Source: Solobacterium sp.
Lineage (GTDB): Bacteria > Bacillota_I > Bacilli_A > Erysipelotrichales > Erysipelotrichaceae
Assembly (NCBI GenBank): GCA_017543005.1
Contig: JAFWEA010000100.1
Coordinates: 1-48,524, forward strand
Reading direction: 5' to 3'
Length of the DNA stretch: 48,524 nt
Part shown: positions 8,146 through 16,782 of the stretch, one piece after another
How positions within the stretch are numbered: position 1 is the stretch's first letter
Layout: each line of letters opens with the position of its first letter
Made by a program: the position numbers and the translations under genes
The notes under the pieces: generated by a model
What the model was told of the DNA's origin: nothing
The model's database searches: none
Seen by the model: the letters and a program-made list of their open reading frames with translations, nothing else

Positions 8146-8951
8146 TGAACGCTCTGCGAACATCCCGGGATATCCGGCTTGCCGGCGGCTACAGCGAATA
8201 TGAAATCGATACCGGGCGGGATATCGAACTGACGTTCAGCGCCGAGGAAGACTGTGATGTATTTATCCGGATCACCGGCGGGCAGAACATCAGGCTGCGT
8301 ACCTATACCGCTGCCGGCGTAAAAGCCACATATCTGTTCTGGAACGAAACAGAAGAAAAACTGGAACTGGATGAATCCCACGAGGTCATGCATGACGCCG
8401 ATCTGCACCTGGCTTATTGCGAAGCAAACCGGGCCGATACGAAGCGGAACACCTGGGTGGCGCTGCGGGAAGAAGGGGCGAAAGCCCGGGTTTCCTCAGC
8501 CGCCCTGGTCATGAACGACAAGCACTTCGATATCGATGTCGTTTCCTGCAAACCGCATACCTACGGCTATATGGACAACTACAGCGTTGTGCTGGAAGGC
8601 GGCCGCTACTATATGAATGCCATCGGCAAGATCGTCAAGGGCGCCTACGGTTCGGAAAGCCATCAGACTTCCCGGTCGCTGTCCTTCGACAAGGAACAGC
8701 GCAGCGAAATCATTCCGACCCTGCTGATTGACGAAAACGATGTGCAGGCCAGTCATGCCATGACGGTCGGACGGGTGGACGAGGATGTCCTGTACTACAT
8801 GATGTCCCGCGGCCTGACCATGGCCCAGTGCACCCAGCTGATCAGCACCGGCTACCTGCTGCCGATTGCGGCAACGATTGACAACGAGGACCTGCAGAAG
8901 AAGCTGCGGGAAGAACTTGAGGAGAAAATTGAAAGATTATGCTCGATGTAA
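8145..8951 (+). CDS. sufD: Fe-S cluster assembly protein SufD, short form
   Basis: This is the SufB/SufD family beta-helix protein expected between sufC and sufS. It binds SufC and SufB to form the scaffold. The family's C-terminal part is visible: ENDVQASHAMTVGRVDEDVL, YYMMSRGLTMAQCTQLISTGYL and a final helix. At 268 residues it is much shorter than the 400-plus residues of typical SufD. The N-terminal helical domain is essentially missing, and the start (ATG at 8145, overlapping the sufC stop) leaves no room for it. The frame is intact, so this looks like a lineage-specific short form and not a broken gene. Its last 13 bases overlap sufS. Confidence 0.85.
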   Translation: MNALRTSRDIRLAGGYSEYEIDTGRDIELTFSAEEDCDVFIRITGGQNIRLRTYTAAGVKATYLFWNETEEKLELDESHEVMHDADLHLAYCEANRADTKRNTWVALREEGAKARVSSAALVMNDKHFDIDVVSCKPHTYGYMDNYSVVLEGGRYYMNAIGKIVKGAYGSESHQTSRSLSFDKEQRSEIIPTLLIDENDVQASHAMTVGRVDEDVLYYMMSRGLTMAQCTQLISTGYLLPIAATIDNEDLQKKLREELEEKIERLCSM

Positions 8952-10159
8952 ACAAAGTAAGAAAAGACTTTCCGTTTTTCACCAGCAACCCTGATCTGAT
9001 CTATTTTGACAACGGTGCCACCACACAGAAACCGCAGTGTGTGATTGACGCGGTCAGCGAGTTCTATACCATGGGTGCAGCCAACGTGCACCGGGGCGAC
9101 TATCCGCTCTCCCTGCACTGGGATGCCCTGTATGACAAGACCAGGGAATCTTTTGCCAAACTTTTGAACTGCCAGGCCAATGAGATTGTCTATACCGCCG
9201 GCAGTACACATTCCATGAACCAGATCGCCTACGGTCTGCAGAGAAATTTCCTCAAGCCGGGTGATGTGGTGCTGATTACCGAAAACGAACATGCCAGCAA
9301 CGTCATGCCGTGGTTCCGCATGCGGCAGGAAAGCGGCATCCAGTATGAATATATCCCGGTTGACAAGCAGGGCAATATTCATATGGAAGATGCCAAGAAG
9401 GCCATGCATGCCGGCGTCAAGGCCATTGCCGTGGCCGGCGTCACCAACGTGCTCGGCGCCAAGCAGCCGCTGAAGGAACTGGCAGCCCTGGCCCATGAAA
9501 ACGGGGCGCTGATGATCGTGGACGGGGCGCAGAGCGTTCCCCACGGTCCGACGGATGTGCAGGATCTCGATATCGACTTCCTCGGCTTCTCCGGTCATAA
9601 GATGGGCGGTCCGGGCGGCACCGGCATCATCTACGGCAAGTACGACCTGCTGCAGAAGATGGAACCGGTCTTCCTGGGCGGCGGCATGAACGCGCGCTTT
9701 GAAGCCTGCGGCGACATGCTGTATCAGGAGGCCCCGGAAAAGTTCGAAGCCGGCACCCCGAATATCGAAGGTGTCATCGGCCTTGGCCGGGCAGCAGAGT
9801 ACCTGCTGAGCCTTGGCATGGAGAATATCGAAGCATACGAAAAGGATCTGCGGGCTTACTTTGCCGAGCGGATGAAGGAACTCGACAACGTCGACTTCTA
9901 CAATCCGGACAATGCGTACGGGCCGATTGCCTTCAATGTGAAGGATGTCTTTGCCCAGGATACCGGCAGCTATCTGGCCGCCAACAATATCTGCGTGCGC
10001 TCCGGCAACCACTGCGCCAAGATCCTGCATGAAGTCATCGGTACGGATTCCACCGTCCGGGCTTCGCTGTATTTCTATAACACAAAGGAAGAAGTAGACC
10101 GTTTCATTGAGGTAACAAAGGAGATTACTCTCGAAAAGGCTGTCGGCATCTTCTTCTAG
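8939..10159 (+). CDS. sufS: SufS-type cysteine desulfurase
   Basis: SufS is a PLP enzyme that takes sulfur from L-cysteine as a persulfide and passes it to SufU. The 406-residue sequence begins DVNKVRKDFPFF and shows YFDNGATTQKP. The PLP lysine is in GFSGHKMGGPGG near residue 224 and the persulfide cysteine in VRSGNHCAKIL near residue 358, as in group II desulfurases. It overlaps the sufD end by 13 bases and is followed after 10 bases by sufU, its usual partner. Promoter and neighbours place it in the suf operon. Confidence 0.95.
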   Translation: MLDVNKVRKDFPFFTSNPDLIYFDNGATTQKPQCVIDAVSEFYTMGAANVHRGDYPLSLHWDALYDKTRESFAKLLNCQANEIVYTAGSTHSMNQIAYGLQRNFLKPGDVVLITENEHASNVMPWFRMRQESGIQYEYIPVDKQGNIHMEDAKKAMHAGVKAIAVAGVTNVLGAKQPLKELAALAHENGALMIVDGAQSVPHGPTDVQDLDIDFLGFSGHKMGGPGGTGIIYGKYDLLQKMEPVFLGGGMNARFEACGDMLYQEAPEKFEAGTPNIEGVIGLGRAAEYLLSLGMENIEAYEKDLRAYFAERMKELDNVDFYNPDNAYGPIAFNVKDVFAQDTGSYLAANNICVRSGNHCAKILHEVIGTDSTVRASLYFYNTKEEVDRFIEVTKEITLEKAVGIFF

Positions 10160-10169
10160 GAGGCAGTTC

Positions 10170-10628
10170 ATGAGTGAATACAAAAATCTGCTTGATGACC
10201 CGGAAGTTCTGCGTGAACTGATCATGGATCATTACAAGTATCCGCACAACCATGTCCTCAAGGACGGGGCCGGCTACAAGAAGATTCATATGGCCAGCGC
10301 CAGCTGCATTGATGACATCACGGTGCAGGCGGATATCGAGAACGGGATCATCAAGGATATCAATTTTGCCGGCATCGGCTGCACGATCAGCACGGCCAGC
10401 ACCAGCATGATGACGGATCTGCTGGTCGGCAAGACCATTGATGAGGCAAAGGTCATCGTGGACAACTATTTCCACATGGTCAACGCTGAGCCGTACGATG
10501 CCGACAAGCTGGATGAAGCCGTGGCCATGAAGAATGTCTGGCGGCAGGCTAACCGCATCAACTGTGCCACCATCGGCTGGCGGGCGATCCGGCAGATGAT
10601 CGAAGAAAGCGAGGGAAGCCATGAGTGA
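10170..10628 (+). CDS. sufU: zinc-dependent sulfurtransferase SufU
   Basis: SufU accepts persulfide sulfur from SufS in Gram-positive Suf systems. This 152-residue protein starts with YKNLLDDPEVLRELIMDHYKYPHN and keeps the zinc ligands: Cys and Asp in ASCIDDI, Cys in GIGCTIS, and Cys in RINCATIGW. The insertion between the second and third cysteine that separates SufU from IscU is present. A good SD (AGGAGG) precedes the ATG, 10 bases after sufS. The end overlaps sufB by 8 bases. Confidence 0.93.
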   Translation: MSEYKNLLDDPEVLRELIMDHYKYPHNHVLKDGAGYKKIHMASASCIDDITVQADIENGIIKDINFAGIGCTISTASTSMMTDLLVGKTIDEAKVIVDNYFHMVNAEPYDADKLDEAVAMKNVWRQANRINCATIGWRAIRQMIEESEGSHE

Positions 10629-12036
10629 GAACTACAACGATCAGGTCATGGGATCCCTGGATGAATACAAGTACGGCTTCGCGGATGAAGACACCTCGGT
10701 ATACAACACCGGCAAGGGTCTGACCGAAGAAATCGTCCGGGAGATCTCACGCATCAAGGAAGAACCGGAATGGATGACGGAATTCCGGGTCAACGCTTTT
10801 CATACCTTTGAAAAGCTGCCGATGCCGAAATGGGGACCGGATCTTTCCGAAATTAACTTTAATGATTATGTGTATTATATCCGGCCGGCTGACCGGCTGA
10901 TGTCCAAGTCCTGGGACGAGGTTCCGGATACCATCAAGGATACCTTCAACCGGCTGGGCATTCCGGAAGCGGAGAAGAAGTTCCTGGCCGGTGTGGCCAC
11001 CCAGTACGAGTCCGAGATGGTTTACCACAACATGCTGGACGAAGTGCAGGAGAAGGGGGTTATCTTCCTTGATACGGACAGTGCGCTGAAATATGCCCCG
11101 GATCTGTTCCGGAAGTACTTCTCCAAGCTGGTGCCGCCAACCGACAACAAGTTCGCGGCCCTCAACAGCGCTGTCTGGTCCGGCGGCAGCTTCATCTATG
11201 TCCCGCCGGGAGTCAAGCTGGAAAAGCCGCTGCAGTCCTATTTCCGCATCAATACCGAGCGGATGGGGCAGTTTGAAAGAACGCTGATCATTGCGGATGA
11301 AGGCGCGGATGTGCACTATGTCGAAGGCTGCACGGCGCCGCTGTATTCCAATGATTCCCTGCATGCGGCCGTCGTTGAGATCTTTGTCGAAAAGAACGGC
11401 CGGGCCCGTTACTCCACCGTGCAGAACTGGTCCACGAACATCCTGAACCTGACCACGAAGCGGGCCAAGGTGGAAGCCGGCGGCATCATGGAATGGGTGG
11501 ACGGCAACATCGGTTCGCGCATGACCATGAAGTATCCGGCCTGCATCCTCAACGGGGAATATGCCCGCGGCATGTGCATCACCATCGCCGTGGCCGGCAA
11601 GGACCAGATCCAGGACACCGGGGCCAAGATGATCCATCTGGCGCCGCACACCAGTTCGACCATCATCTCGAAGTCTGTTTCCCGCAAGGGCGGTGAAGCC
11701 AACTTCCGGGATGAGATCTATCTGGGCCCGAAGGCAGACTTTGCCAAGGCGAAGATCGAGTGCGACACCCTGATTCTGGATGACCTGTCCCGCAGTGACA
11801 CGATTCCGACCAATGTCGGGGCCAACAATACATCGACCATCGAGCACGAAGCCAAGGTCTCCAAGATCTCGGAAGAAGAACTGTTCTATCTGATGAGCCG
11901 CGGTCTGAGTGAAGCCCAGGCCACCGAGATGATCGTTCTCGGCTTCCTGGAGCCGTTTACCCGGGAGCTGCCGATGGAATATGCAGTCGAACTGAACCAG
12001 CTGCTGAAGCTGGACATGACCGGTTCGGTCGGCTGA
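10621..12036 (+). CDS. sufB: Fe-S cluster assembly scaffold SufB
   Basis: SufB is the scaffold core on which Fe-S clusters form with SufC and SufD. The 471-residue protein has the full-length family pattern: YKYGFADEDTSVYNTGKG at the start, WSGGSFIYVPPGVKLEKPLQSYFRIN, YVEGCTAP, and the C-terminal SRGLSEAQATEMIVLGFLEPF. It is the last gene of sufCDSUB and ends before a strong hairpin at 12051. Confidence 0.97.
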   Translation: MSENYNDQVMGSLDEYKYGFADEDTSVYNTGKGLTEEIVREISRIKEEPEWMTEFRVNAFHTFEKLPMPKWGPDLSEINFNDYVYYIRPADRLMSKSWDEVPDTIKDTFNRLGIPEAEKKFLAGVATQYESEMVYHNMLDEVQEKGVIFLDTDSALKYAPDLFRKYFSKLVPPTDNKFAALNSAVWSGGSFIYVPPGVKLEKPLQSYFRINTERMGQFERTLIIADEGADVHYVEGCTAPLYSNDSLHAAVVEIFVEKNGRARYSTVQNWSTNILNLTTKRAKVEAGGIMEWVDGNIGSRMTMKYPACILNGEYARGMCITIAVAGKDQIQDTGAKMIHLAPHTSSTIISKSVSRKGGEANFRDEIYLGPKADFAKAKIECDTLILDDLSRSDTIPTNVGANNTSTIEHEAKVSKISEEELFYLMSRGLSEAQATEMIVLGFLEPFTRELPMEYAVELNQLLKLDMTGSVG

Positions 12037-12050
12037 TTCTGAATCTGCCA

Positions 12051-12076
12051 GAAAATGCCTGCGGGCATTTTCTTTT
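12051..12076 (+). terminator. intrinsic terminator of the suf operon
   Basis: A 9-bp stem (12051-12059 with 12064-12072) has a TGCG loop closed by C-G and is followed by a short T-rich tail. It lies 15 bases after the sufB stop. Confidence 0.85.
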
Positions 12077-12085
12077 CCCTGCGGA

Positions 12086-12113
12086 TTGAAAAAAATCCGT
12101 ATGATGGTACAAT
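12086..12113 (+). promoter_or_regulatory. promoter of tRNA-Val
   Basis: TTGAAA (12086-12091) and TACAAT (12108-12113) are separated by 16 bases. The -10 ends 10 bases before the mature tRNA, as expected for a short-leader tRNA transcript. Confidence 0.75.
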
Positions 12114-12122
12114 ACATGGTAC

Positions 12123-12198
12123 GGAGGCTTAGCTCAGTTGGGAGAGCGCACCCTTCACAGGGGTGATGTCGCAGGTTCGAGTCCTGTAGCCTCCACCA
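12123..12198 (+). tRNA. tRNA-Val (anticodon CAC)
   Basis: The 76-base cloverleaf folds completely by eye. The 7-bp acceptor GGAGGCT pairs with AGCCTCC, the D arm is GCTC/GAGC, and the 5-bp anticodon stem CACCC/GGGTG holds loop TTCACAG. The variable loop has 5 bases, the T stem GCAGG/CCTGT holds TTCGAGT, and the discriminator is A. The 3' CCA (12196-12198) is encoded. Anticodon CAC reads valine GUG. Confidence 0.97.
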
Positions 12199-12210
12199 TG
12201 GTATACACAT

Positions 12211-12237
12211 TCCCCGACAGATCTGCCGGGGATTTTT
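12211..12237 (+). terminator. intrinsic terminator after tRNA-Val
   Basis: The stem TCCCCG (12211-12216) pairs with CGGGGA (12227-12232). Further inner pairs form across one mismatch. TTTTT follows at 12233-12237. Confidence 0.8.
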
Positions 12238-12288
12238 GTAAAGAGGGGCGGAGGGAAAACGGTTTTTATCCGCCGGGTTCTTTGTGTA

Positions 12289-12297
12289 TGATATAAA
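12289..12297 (+). promoter_or_regulatory. probable extended -10 of the MscS-like gene
   Basis: TG, one base, TATAAA ends 24 bases before the ATG at 12322. No convincing -35 is seen. It fits the run of extended -10 promoters in this window. Confidence 0.5.
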
Positions 12298-12321
12298 TGA
12301 ATAAACAGAAAGCGGTGTTCT

Positions 12322-15300
12322 ATGTCTGAAGAGAGAGCTGTTCCCCATACCAAGGAGATGCGCCAGAAGGCGAATAAATATTTCTTAGCAAAGGTTATTT
12401 TCAATCTGATTCTGATTGTGGCCGGGGCCATGCTGATCGGTTTCCTGCTGCGCAGCATGCAGACACGGGCATCCATGCAGCGGCAGAACGAGAACAGCCA
12501 GCAGGCCCTGACCGAAGCGCTGGGAACGCTGGAACGGAATGAACAGAGCGCCCGGGAACTGGAAACGATCTATCACCAGGGCAACCAGCAGATTCTCGAT
12601 GATATCGAACTGGTGCTTGCCGATGGTCTTTCCGATGCAATGGTAACCGCTGATGAGAATATCCGTTCCGATATCATGAAGGAAGCGGCCGACCGGGCCG
12701 GAGCCGATTATCTGTTTGTCATGGATACGAAGGGGAATATCGTGCTCAGTCCCGACGCCTCCGAATTCATGGTCAATCCGGCGGTCAACGGAACCCTGAC
12801 GCAGGAGAATATCAATAACCTGCTGAAATATACAACTACAGCCGAGGGGACCGTGACCCCGGTCCAGGTCAAAAACCGGTTCGGGACATTCTGGTTCTAT
12901 TCCCGGCCTTACCGGTTCTGGGATCAGGATTATGCGCTGGTCATCGGCGTATCGACAGGCGTCTTGGAACAGCAGACAGGCACCCTGCGGGATGTATCCG
13001 CGGTGCTGCGGCGGACTGCCGTCATCAATGACGGCTTCCTGTTTGCGGTCAATAAAAACAACAGCCTGTTCATGTACTTCAATAACGGGGAGGATATGCT
13101 GACGGGGCAGAATGCCCTGCAGTGCGGCCTGTCCAGAAATGCCCTGAACGACGGGTATGCCGGGGTGGAAACCATCCGGGGACAGGAATACTACTGTGTT
13201 TCCCGGATCTTCGGTGATCAGGCAGTGATCTGTGCGACAGCCCGGACTGACCGGATTGTGGCGGATGACAGGTATGTCCTGTTCTGGACGCTGCTTGGCT
13301 TTATCATTGTCATGCTTGTTTCTCTGACTTACGCCGTGATTGTCCGCAATGACTTTGTCCGGCACGCGGTAGAAACCGAAAGGGTTGTGCTGCTGAAGGA
13401 CACTGAGAACCCGATGTATTTCGACCGCTCTGTTTTCCGAAAGGTATTCCCGCTGCTGCTGGTCAGCATCATGATTGTGTACGGCATATCGTACTATACA
13501 CAGACCCTGCTGGAAGTGACCCAGGGGGTGGAGAAGTCCTCTGCCGCCCTGCAGGAAGTCACCGGGCGGTATGAAGAAAGCGTGGAAAACCGGGAAGCGC
13601 TCAGTGCCTACAACGACGAGCATTTCCTTTCAACCGCAAGACTGCTGGCCTTTATCGTGGAAGAACTCCCTGATGTTCTGAATGAGGACAGCGGCCGCTA
13701 TTACAGTACGTATGATGAAACCGACAACCGGGTTTTCCTGGCCGATGACGAGGGCAACCGCCTGCAGTCCGTGGATCATTCGGCCGTGCTGCAGCAGCTG
13801 TGCGATACCAACAGCATTGACGCCATCTATGTCTATAACGAAGACGGCCGGACCATCGCTACCAGTACAGCCAACTGGTTCTTTACGCTGAGCCGCGATC
13901 CGGAAGCACAGTCCTATCCGTTCCAGGCAGTCCTGGACGGCCGGGTTGACAGTTATATTCAGGAACGCCTGACCAACGATCTCGGTGAAGAGCATCAGTA
14001 TATCGGCGTGGCGATGAACTACTATACGATGAAGGACGAAGAGGGGAACACCCGCTATGTTTCCCGTTCGGATTATGAGAAGTCAGTAGTGGAAAGCGGG
14101 CTGAACGGCAACATGACCGGTGACGGCATTACCGGACACCGCTCCCTGCTGCAGATTGAATTGAGCGACAGCCTGTCCGACCGGCTGCTGGAACCGACCA
14201 GTGCCGAGCGGGCCCTGTCCACCAGCATGCTCAGCGGCGGTGCCATCGTCATGTTTGACACCACGGAGGATCATGTCTGCGTCTATTCGCCGATGGCAGC
14301 GAGCATCGGCCGCACGGCAGCGGATCTCGGCATTCCGGACAATGCCTTCAGCGGTATGGATTACTACGGCTTCACACGGGTCAACGGGGTTTCCTATTTC
14401 CAGTATTTCCGTTATGTGAATGATTACTTCATTGCCACAGCGATTCCGAAGAGTTCCATGTACAAGGCCAGAGTGCCCATTTCCTTGATGACGGCTGTCA
14501 TCTGCTTTGTGCTGATCCTGTTCCTGACTTTGACGGTCACCCTGACCAACAGTGAAGAAGAGAAGCTCTATCAGGTCATGAGCGACGAAGAAGCCGAAAG
14601 CGGCCTGAACAAAGCCATCTTCAGTATTATCCTGCCGTCCGGCCGGCGGTCTTCCACGACCAATGCGGCAGCCCGCTGGGACAACCGGCATGTGTCATGG
14701 AGTGAAAAGGGACCGGAACAGAAACTGATTGATATTGCCAGGGCGATCATGCTCGTCCTCATCATTTATATCCTGCTGTCGGCATTTGTGCTTCCCACCT
14801 CGCTGCAGGACAATTCCGTGCTGCGGTATATCCTGGGCGGATCCTGGACCCGGGGCTGGAACGTCTTTGCCCTGACGGCCTGTGCCATTGTGCTGATGTC
14901 GACGATCATCCTGGTCGCGGTCTGCCGGATCCCGGTCAATATCATCTCCTCGATGCTCGGGGCCAGAACCGAAACCCTGGGCCATCTGCTGCTGTCCATT
15001 CTGAAGTACGGCGGCTCCATCGGGGCGCTGTTCTACTGCCTGTACCTGGTCGGCCTTGACGCCGGCGGCCTGCTGGCCAGTGTCGGTATTCTGTCGCTGG
15101 TCATCGGCCTTGGTGCCCAGAGCCTGATCCAGGATATCATTGCCGGTATCTTCATTGTCTTTGAAGGGGAATTCCGGGTCGGTGACATCGTAACGATCAA
15201 GGATTTCCGCGGTACCGTGCTCGACATCGGTCTGCGGACCACCAAGATCATCGGTACGGACGGCAATATCAAGATCTTCAACAACAGTGAAATTTCCGGT

Positions 15301-15681
15301 GTCCTGAACATGACAAAAGAGACCTCGGTGGCTATGGCATCCATCAGCATCGAATACGGGCAGGATATTGAATATGTGGAAGCCGTGCTGGCGCGTGATC
15401 TGCCGGCCCTGCGGGAAAAGAATCCGAAGATTCTGGACGGCCCGACGTATCTGGGCATCTCCGAACTGGGCGATAGTGGTGTCACCATGCGGATCATTGC
15501 CCGCTGCAGCGAGCGGGATGTCAGAGGCGTGAACCGGTTCCTGAACCGCGAAGTGCTGCAGATCTTCTACCGCAACGGCATCAATGTACCGTTCAACAAC
15601 GTGACGATATCCAACCTGGATCCGTCCCCGAAGAAGACCTTGGCAGATTTTATAAGAGAACAGGAGGAGAGAGGCGAATGA
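12322..15681 (+). CDS. multi-sensor membrane protein with C-terminal MscS channel domain
   Basis: This 1119-residue protein has a membrane segment at about 28-46 and an extracytoplasmic region to about 317 with Cache-like features (YLFVMDTKGNIVLSPD, YALVIGVSTGVLEQQTG). Membrane segments follow at 318-341 and 374-396. A second, larger extracytoplasmic region (about 397-713) is again Cache-like (IDAIYVYNEDGRTIATS, YFIATAIPKSSMYKA). The third part has segments near 717-742, 802-826, 846-866 and 887-910, then the MscS pore helix and beta domain (about 915-1000: GLGAQSLIQDIIAGIFIVFEGEFRVGDIV). MscS proteins open a pore on membrane tension; here two sensor regions suggest ligand or signal gating (inference). 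The SD is weak. The stop overlaps a lipoprotein start (ATGA). Confidence 0.85.
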   Translation: MSEERAVPHTKEMRQKANKYFLAKVIFNLILIVAGAMLIGFLLRSMQTRASMQRQNENSQQALTEALGTLERNEQSARELETIYHQGNQQILDDIELVLADGLSDAMVTADENIRSDIMKEAADRAGADYLFVMDTKGNIVLSPDASEFMVNPAVNGTLTQENINNLLKYTTTAEGTVTPVQVKNRFGTFWFYSRPYRFWDQDYALVIGVSTGVLEQQTGTLRDVSAVLRRTAVINDGFLFAVNKNNSLFMYFNNGEDMLTGQNALQCGLSRNALNDGYAGVETIRGQEYYCVSRIFGDQAVICATARTDRIVADDRYVLFWTLLGFIIVMLVSLTYAVIVRNDFVRHAVETERVVLLKDTENPMYFDRSVFRKVFPLLLVSIMIVYGISYYTQTLLEVTQGVEKSSAALQEVTGRYEESVENREALSAYNDEHFLSTARLLAFIVEELPDVLNEDSGRYYSTYDETDNRVFLADDEGNRLQSVDHSAVLQQLCDTNSIDAIYVYNEDGRTIATSTANWFFTLSRDPEAQSYPFQAVLDGRVDSYIQERLTNDLGEEHQYIGVAMNYYTMKDEEGNTRYVSRSDYEKSVVESGLNGNMTGDGITGHRSLLQIELSDSLSDRLLEPTSAERALSTSMLSGGAIVMFDTTEDHVCVYSPMAASIGRTAADLGIPDNAFSGMDYYGFTRVNGVSYFQYFRYVNDYFIATAIPKSSMYKARVPISLMTAVICFVLILFLTLTVTLTNSEEEKLYQVMSDEEAESGLNKAIFSIILPSGRRSSTTNAAARWDNRHVSWSEKGPEQKLIDIARAIMLVLIIYILLSAFVLPTSLQDNSVLRYILGGSWTRGWNVFALTACAIVLMSTIILVAVCRIPVNIISSMLGARTETLGHLLLSILKYGGSIGALFYCLYLVGLDAGGLLASVGILSLVIGLGAQSLIQDIIAGIFIVFEGEFRVGDIVTIKDFRGTVLDIGLRTTKIIGTDGNIKIFNNSEISGVLNMTKETSVAMASISIEYGQDIEYVEAVLARDLPALREKNPKILDGPTYLGISELGDSGVTMRIIARCSERDVRGVNRFLNREVLQIFYRNGINVPFNNVTISNLDPSPKKTLADFIREQEERGE

Positions 15682-16742
15682 AACAGAGCCGAATCATTGC
15701 GGTGCTGAGCTGTATCCTGCTGACAGCCTGTTCGGCAGGCCAGCCGGCCGATGAGTCCGCCGCTCCCACCCGGGTGCCTGAAACGACAGTCGTGCGGCAG
15801 GCGCTGGGCTCGAACGGCCATATCTTTACCTCTATTGCGATCGAGCAGGGATTCTTCGCCGATGAGGGCATTACCGTGGAATATGTCCCGGTTGCCAGTG
15901 ATGCGGAAGTGTTTGAAGCAATCAAAGACGGCCGGATCGATATCGCGGCCAACTCCGGTACGAACCTGCCGCTGGAGAATATCTCCAAAGGCATGGACCT
16001 GACGATCTTCGGCGGGTATATGCTGACCGGCTGCATGCCGATCTTTGCCCGTACGGACACGGAATGGAACGGCATCGAGGACCTGATCGGCAGTACGATG
16101 GCCTGTGAGCCAAACCTGTTCGCCGTGACCGGGCCGCTGCTGGATATGGGCTATCAGCCGCTGCAGCAGATCACCTGGCTGAATCCGGAAGATCAGATGG
16201 ATCGTATCCGCGCAGTGGAAAGCGGGGAAGCGGATTTCGGCCTGGTCGGAACATCCCTGAATTACGAGATCAACAGCAACCCGAACCTGAAGGTGCTGAC
16301 CTATGCGGATGATATCCTGCCGGATTATTCGTGCTGCCGGGCGGAAGCGCTGACCAGCTGGGTCAAGGAGAATCCCAACACGGTGATAGCCGTGCTGAAG
16401 GGCTGGATCCGGGCCATGGAATACTATGATTCCCATCATGATGAAACCGTCCATCTGACCATGAAACAGATCGGTCAGGACGAAGAGTATGTGCGGGCTT
16501 ATCTCGACAATCCCCGCTGCAACCTGGATGTCGATCCGATGAAGAGTGCCGTGGAAAGAGCCTGGACCTATATGGGCCGGCTCGGACTGCTCGACCGGGA
16601 TGCGGCCGGGATGGACATCGACGAGCATATCAACACGGAACTGTACAAGATTGCCCTGGATGAATGCCAGGCCCAGTACGGCAGTGAAAACCCGCAGTTC
16701 TATGAGAGGATGCAGTCCCAGTTCGCCAAAAACAATCAGTAA
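15678..16742 (+). CDS. SsuA/THI5-like substrate-binding lipoprotein
   Basis: A lipoprotein signal peptide ends at Cys18 (LLTAC), followed by a linker and a periplasmic-binding-protein type II fold of the NMT1/SsuA/TauA kind. Visible family features are SNGHIFTSIAIEQGFFADEGITVEYV, the polar GRIDIAANSGTNLP, and VESGEADFGLVGTS. Relatives bind thiamine precursors, sulfonates or nitrate for ABC uptake. No permease or ATPase gene lies nearby. Instead the start overlaps the stop of the MscS-like gene, with a strong AGGAGG inside that gene, so the two should be made together. The ligand cannot be told from sequence. At 354 residues it is of usual length. A bidirectional terminator follows. Confidence 0.85.
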   Translation: MKQSRIIAVLSCILLTACSAGQPADESAAPTRVPETTVVRQALGSNGHIFTSIAIEQGFFADEGITVEYVPVASDAEVFEAIKDGRIDIAANSGTNLPLENISKGMDLTIFGGYMLTGCMPIFARTDTEWNGIEDLIGSTMACEPNLFAVTGPLLDMGYQPLQQITWLNPEDQMDRIRAVESGEADFGLVGTSLNYEINSNPNLKVLTYADDILPDYSCCRAEALTSWVKENPNTVIAVLKGWIRAMEYYDSHHDETVHLTMKQIGQDEEYVRAYLDNPRCNLDVDPMKSAVERAWTYMGRLGLLDRDAAGMDIDEHINTELYKIALDECQAQYGSENPQFYERMQSQFAKNNQ

Positions 16743-16750
16743 CCAAAAAA

Positions 16751-16778
16751 ACAGCCTTCCCGCGGGAAGGCTTTCTTT
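16751..16778. terminator. bidirectional terminator, lipoprotein / proC
   Basis: A perfect 8-bp stem (16753-16760 with 16765-16772) holds a CGCG loop. T-rich sequence follows on the plus side, and an A run (16745-16750) gives the U tract for the minus strand. It serves two convergent genes. Confidence 0.88.
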
Positions 16779-16782
16779 GTGC

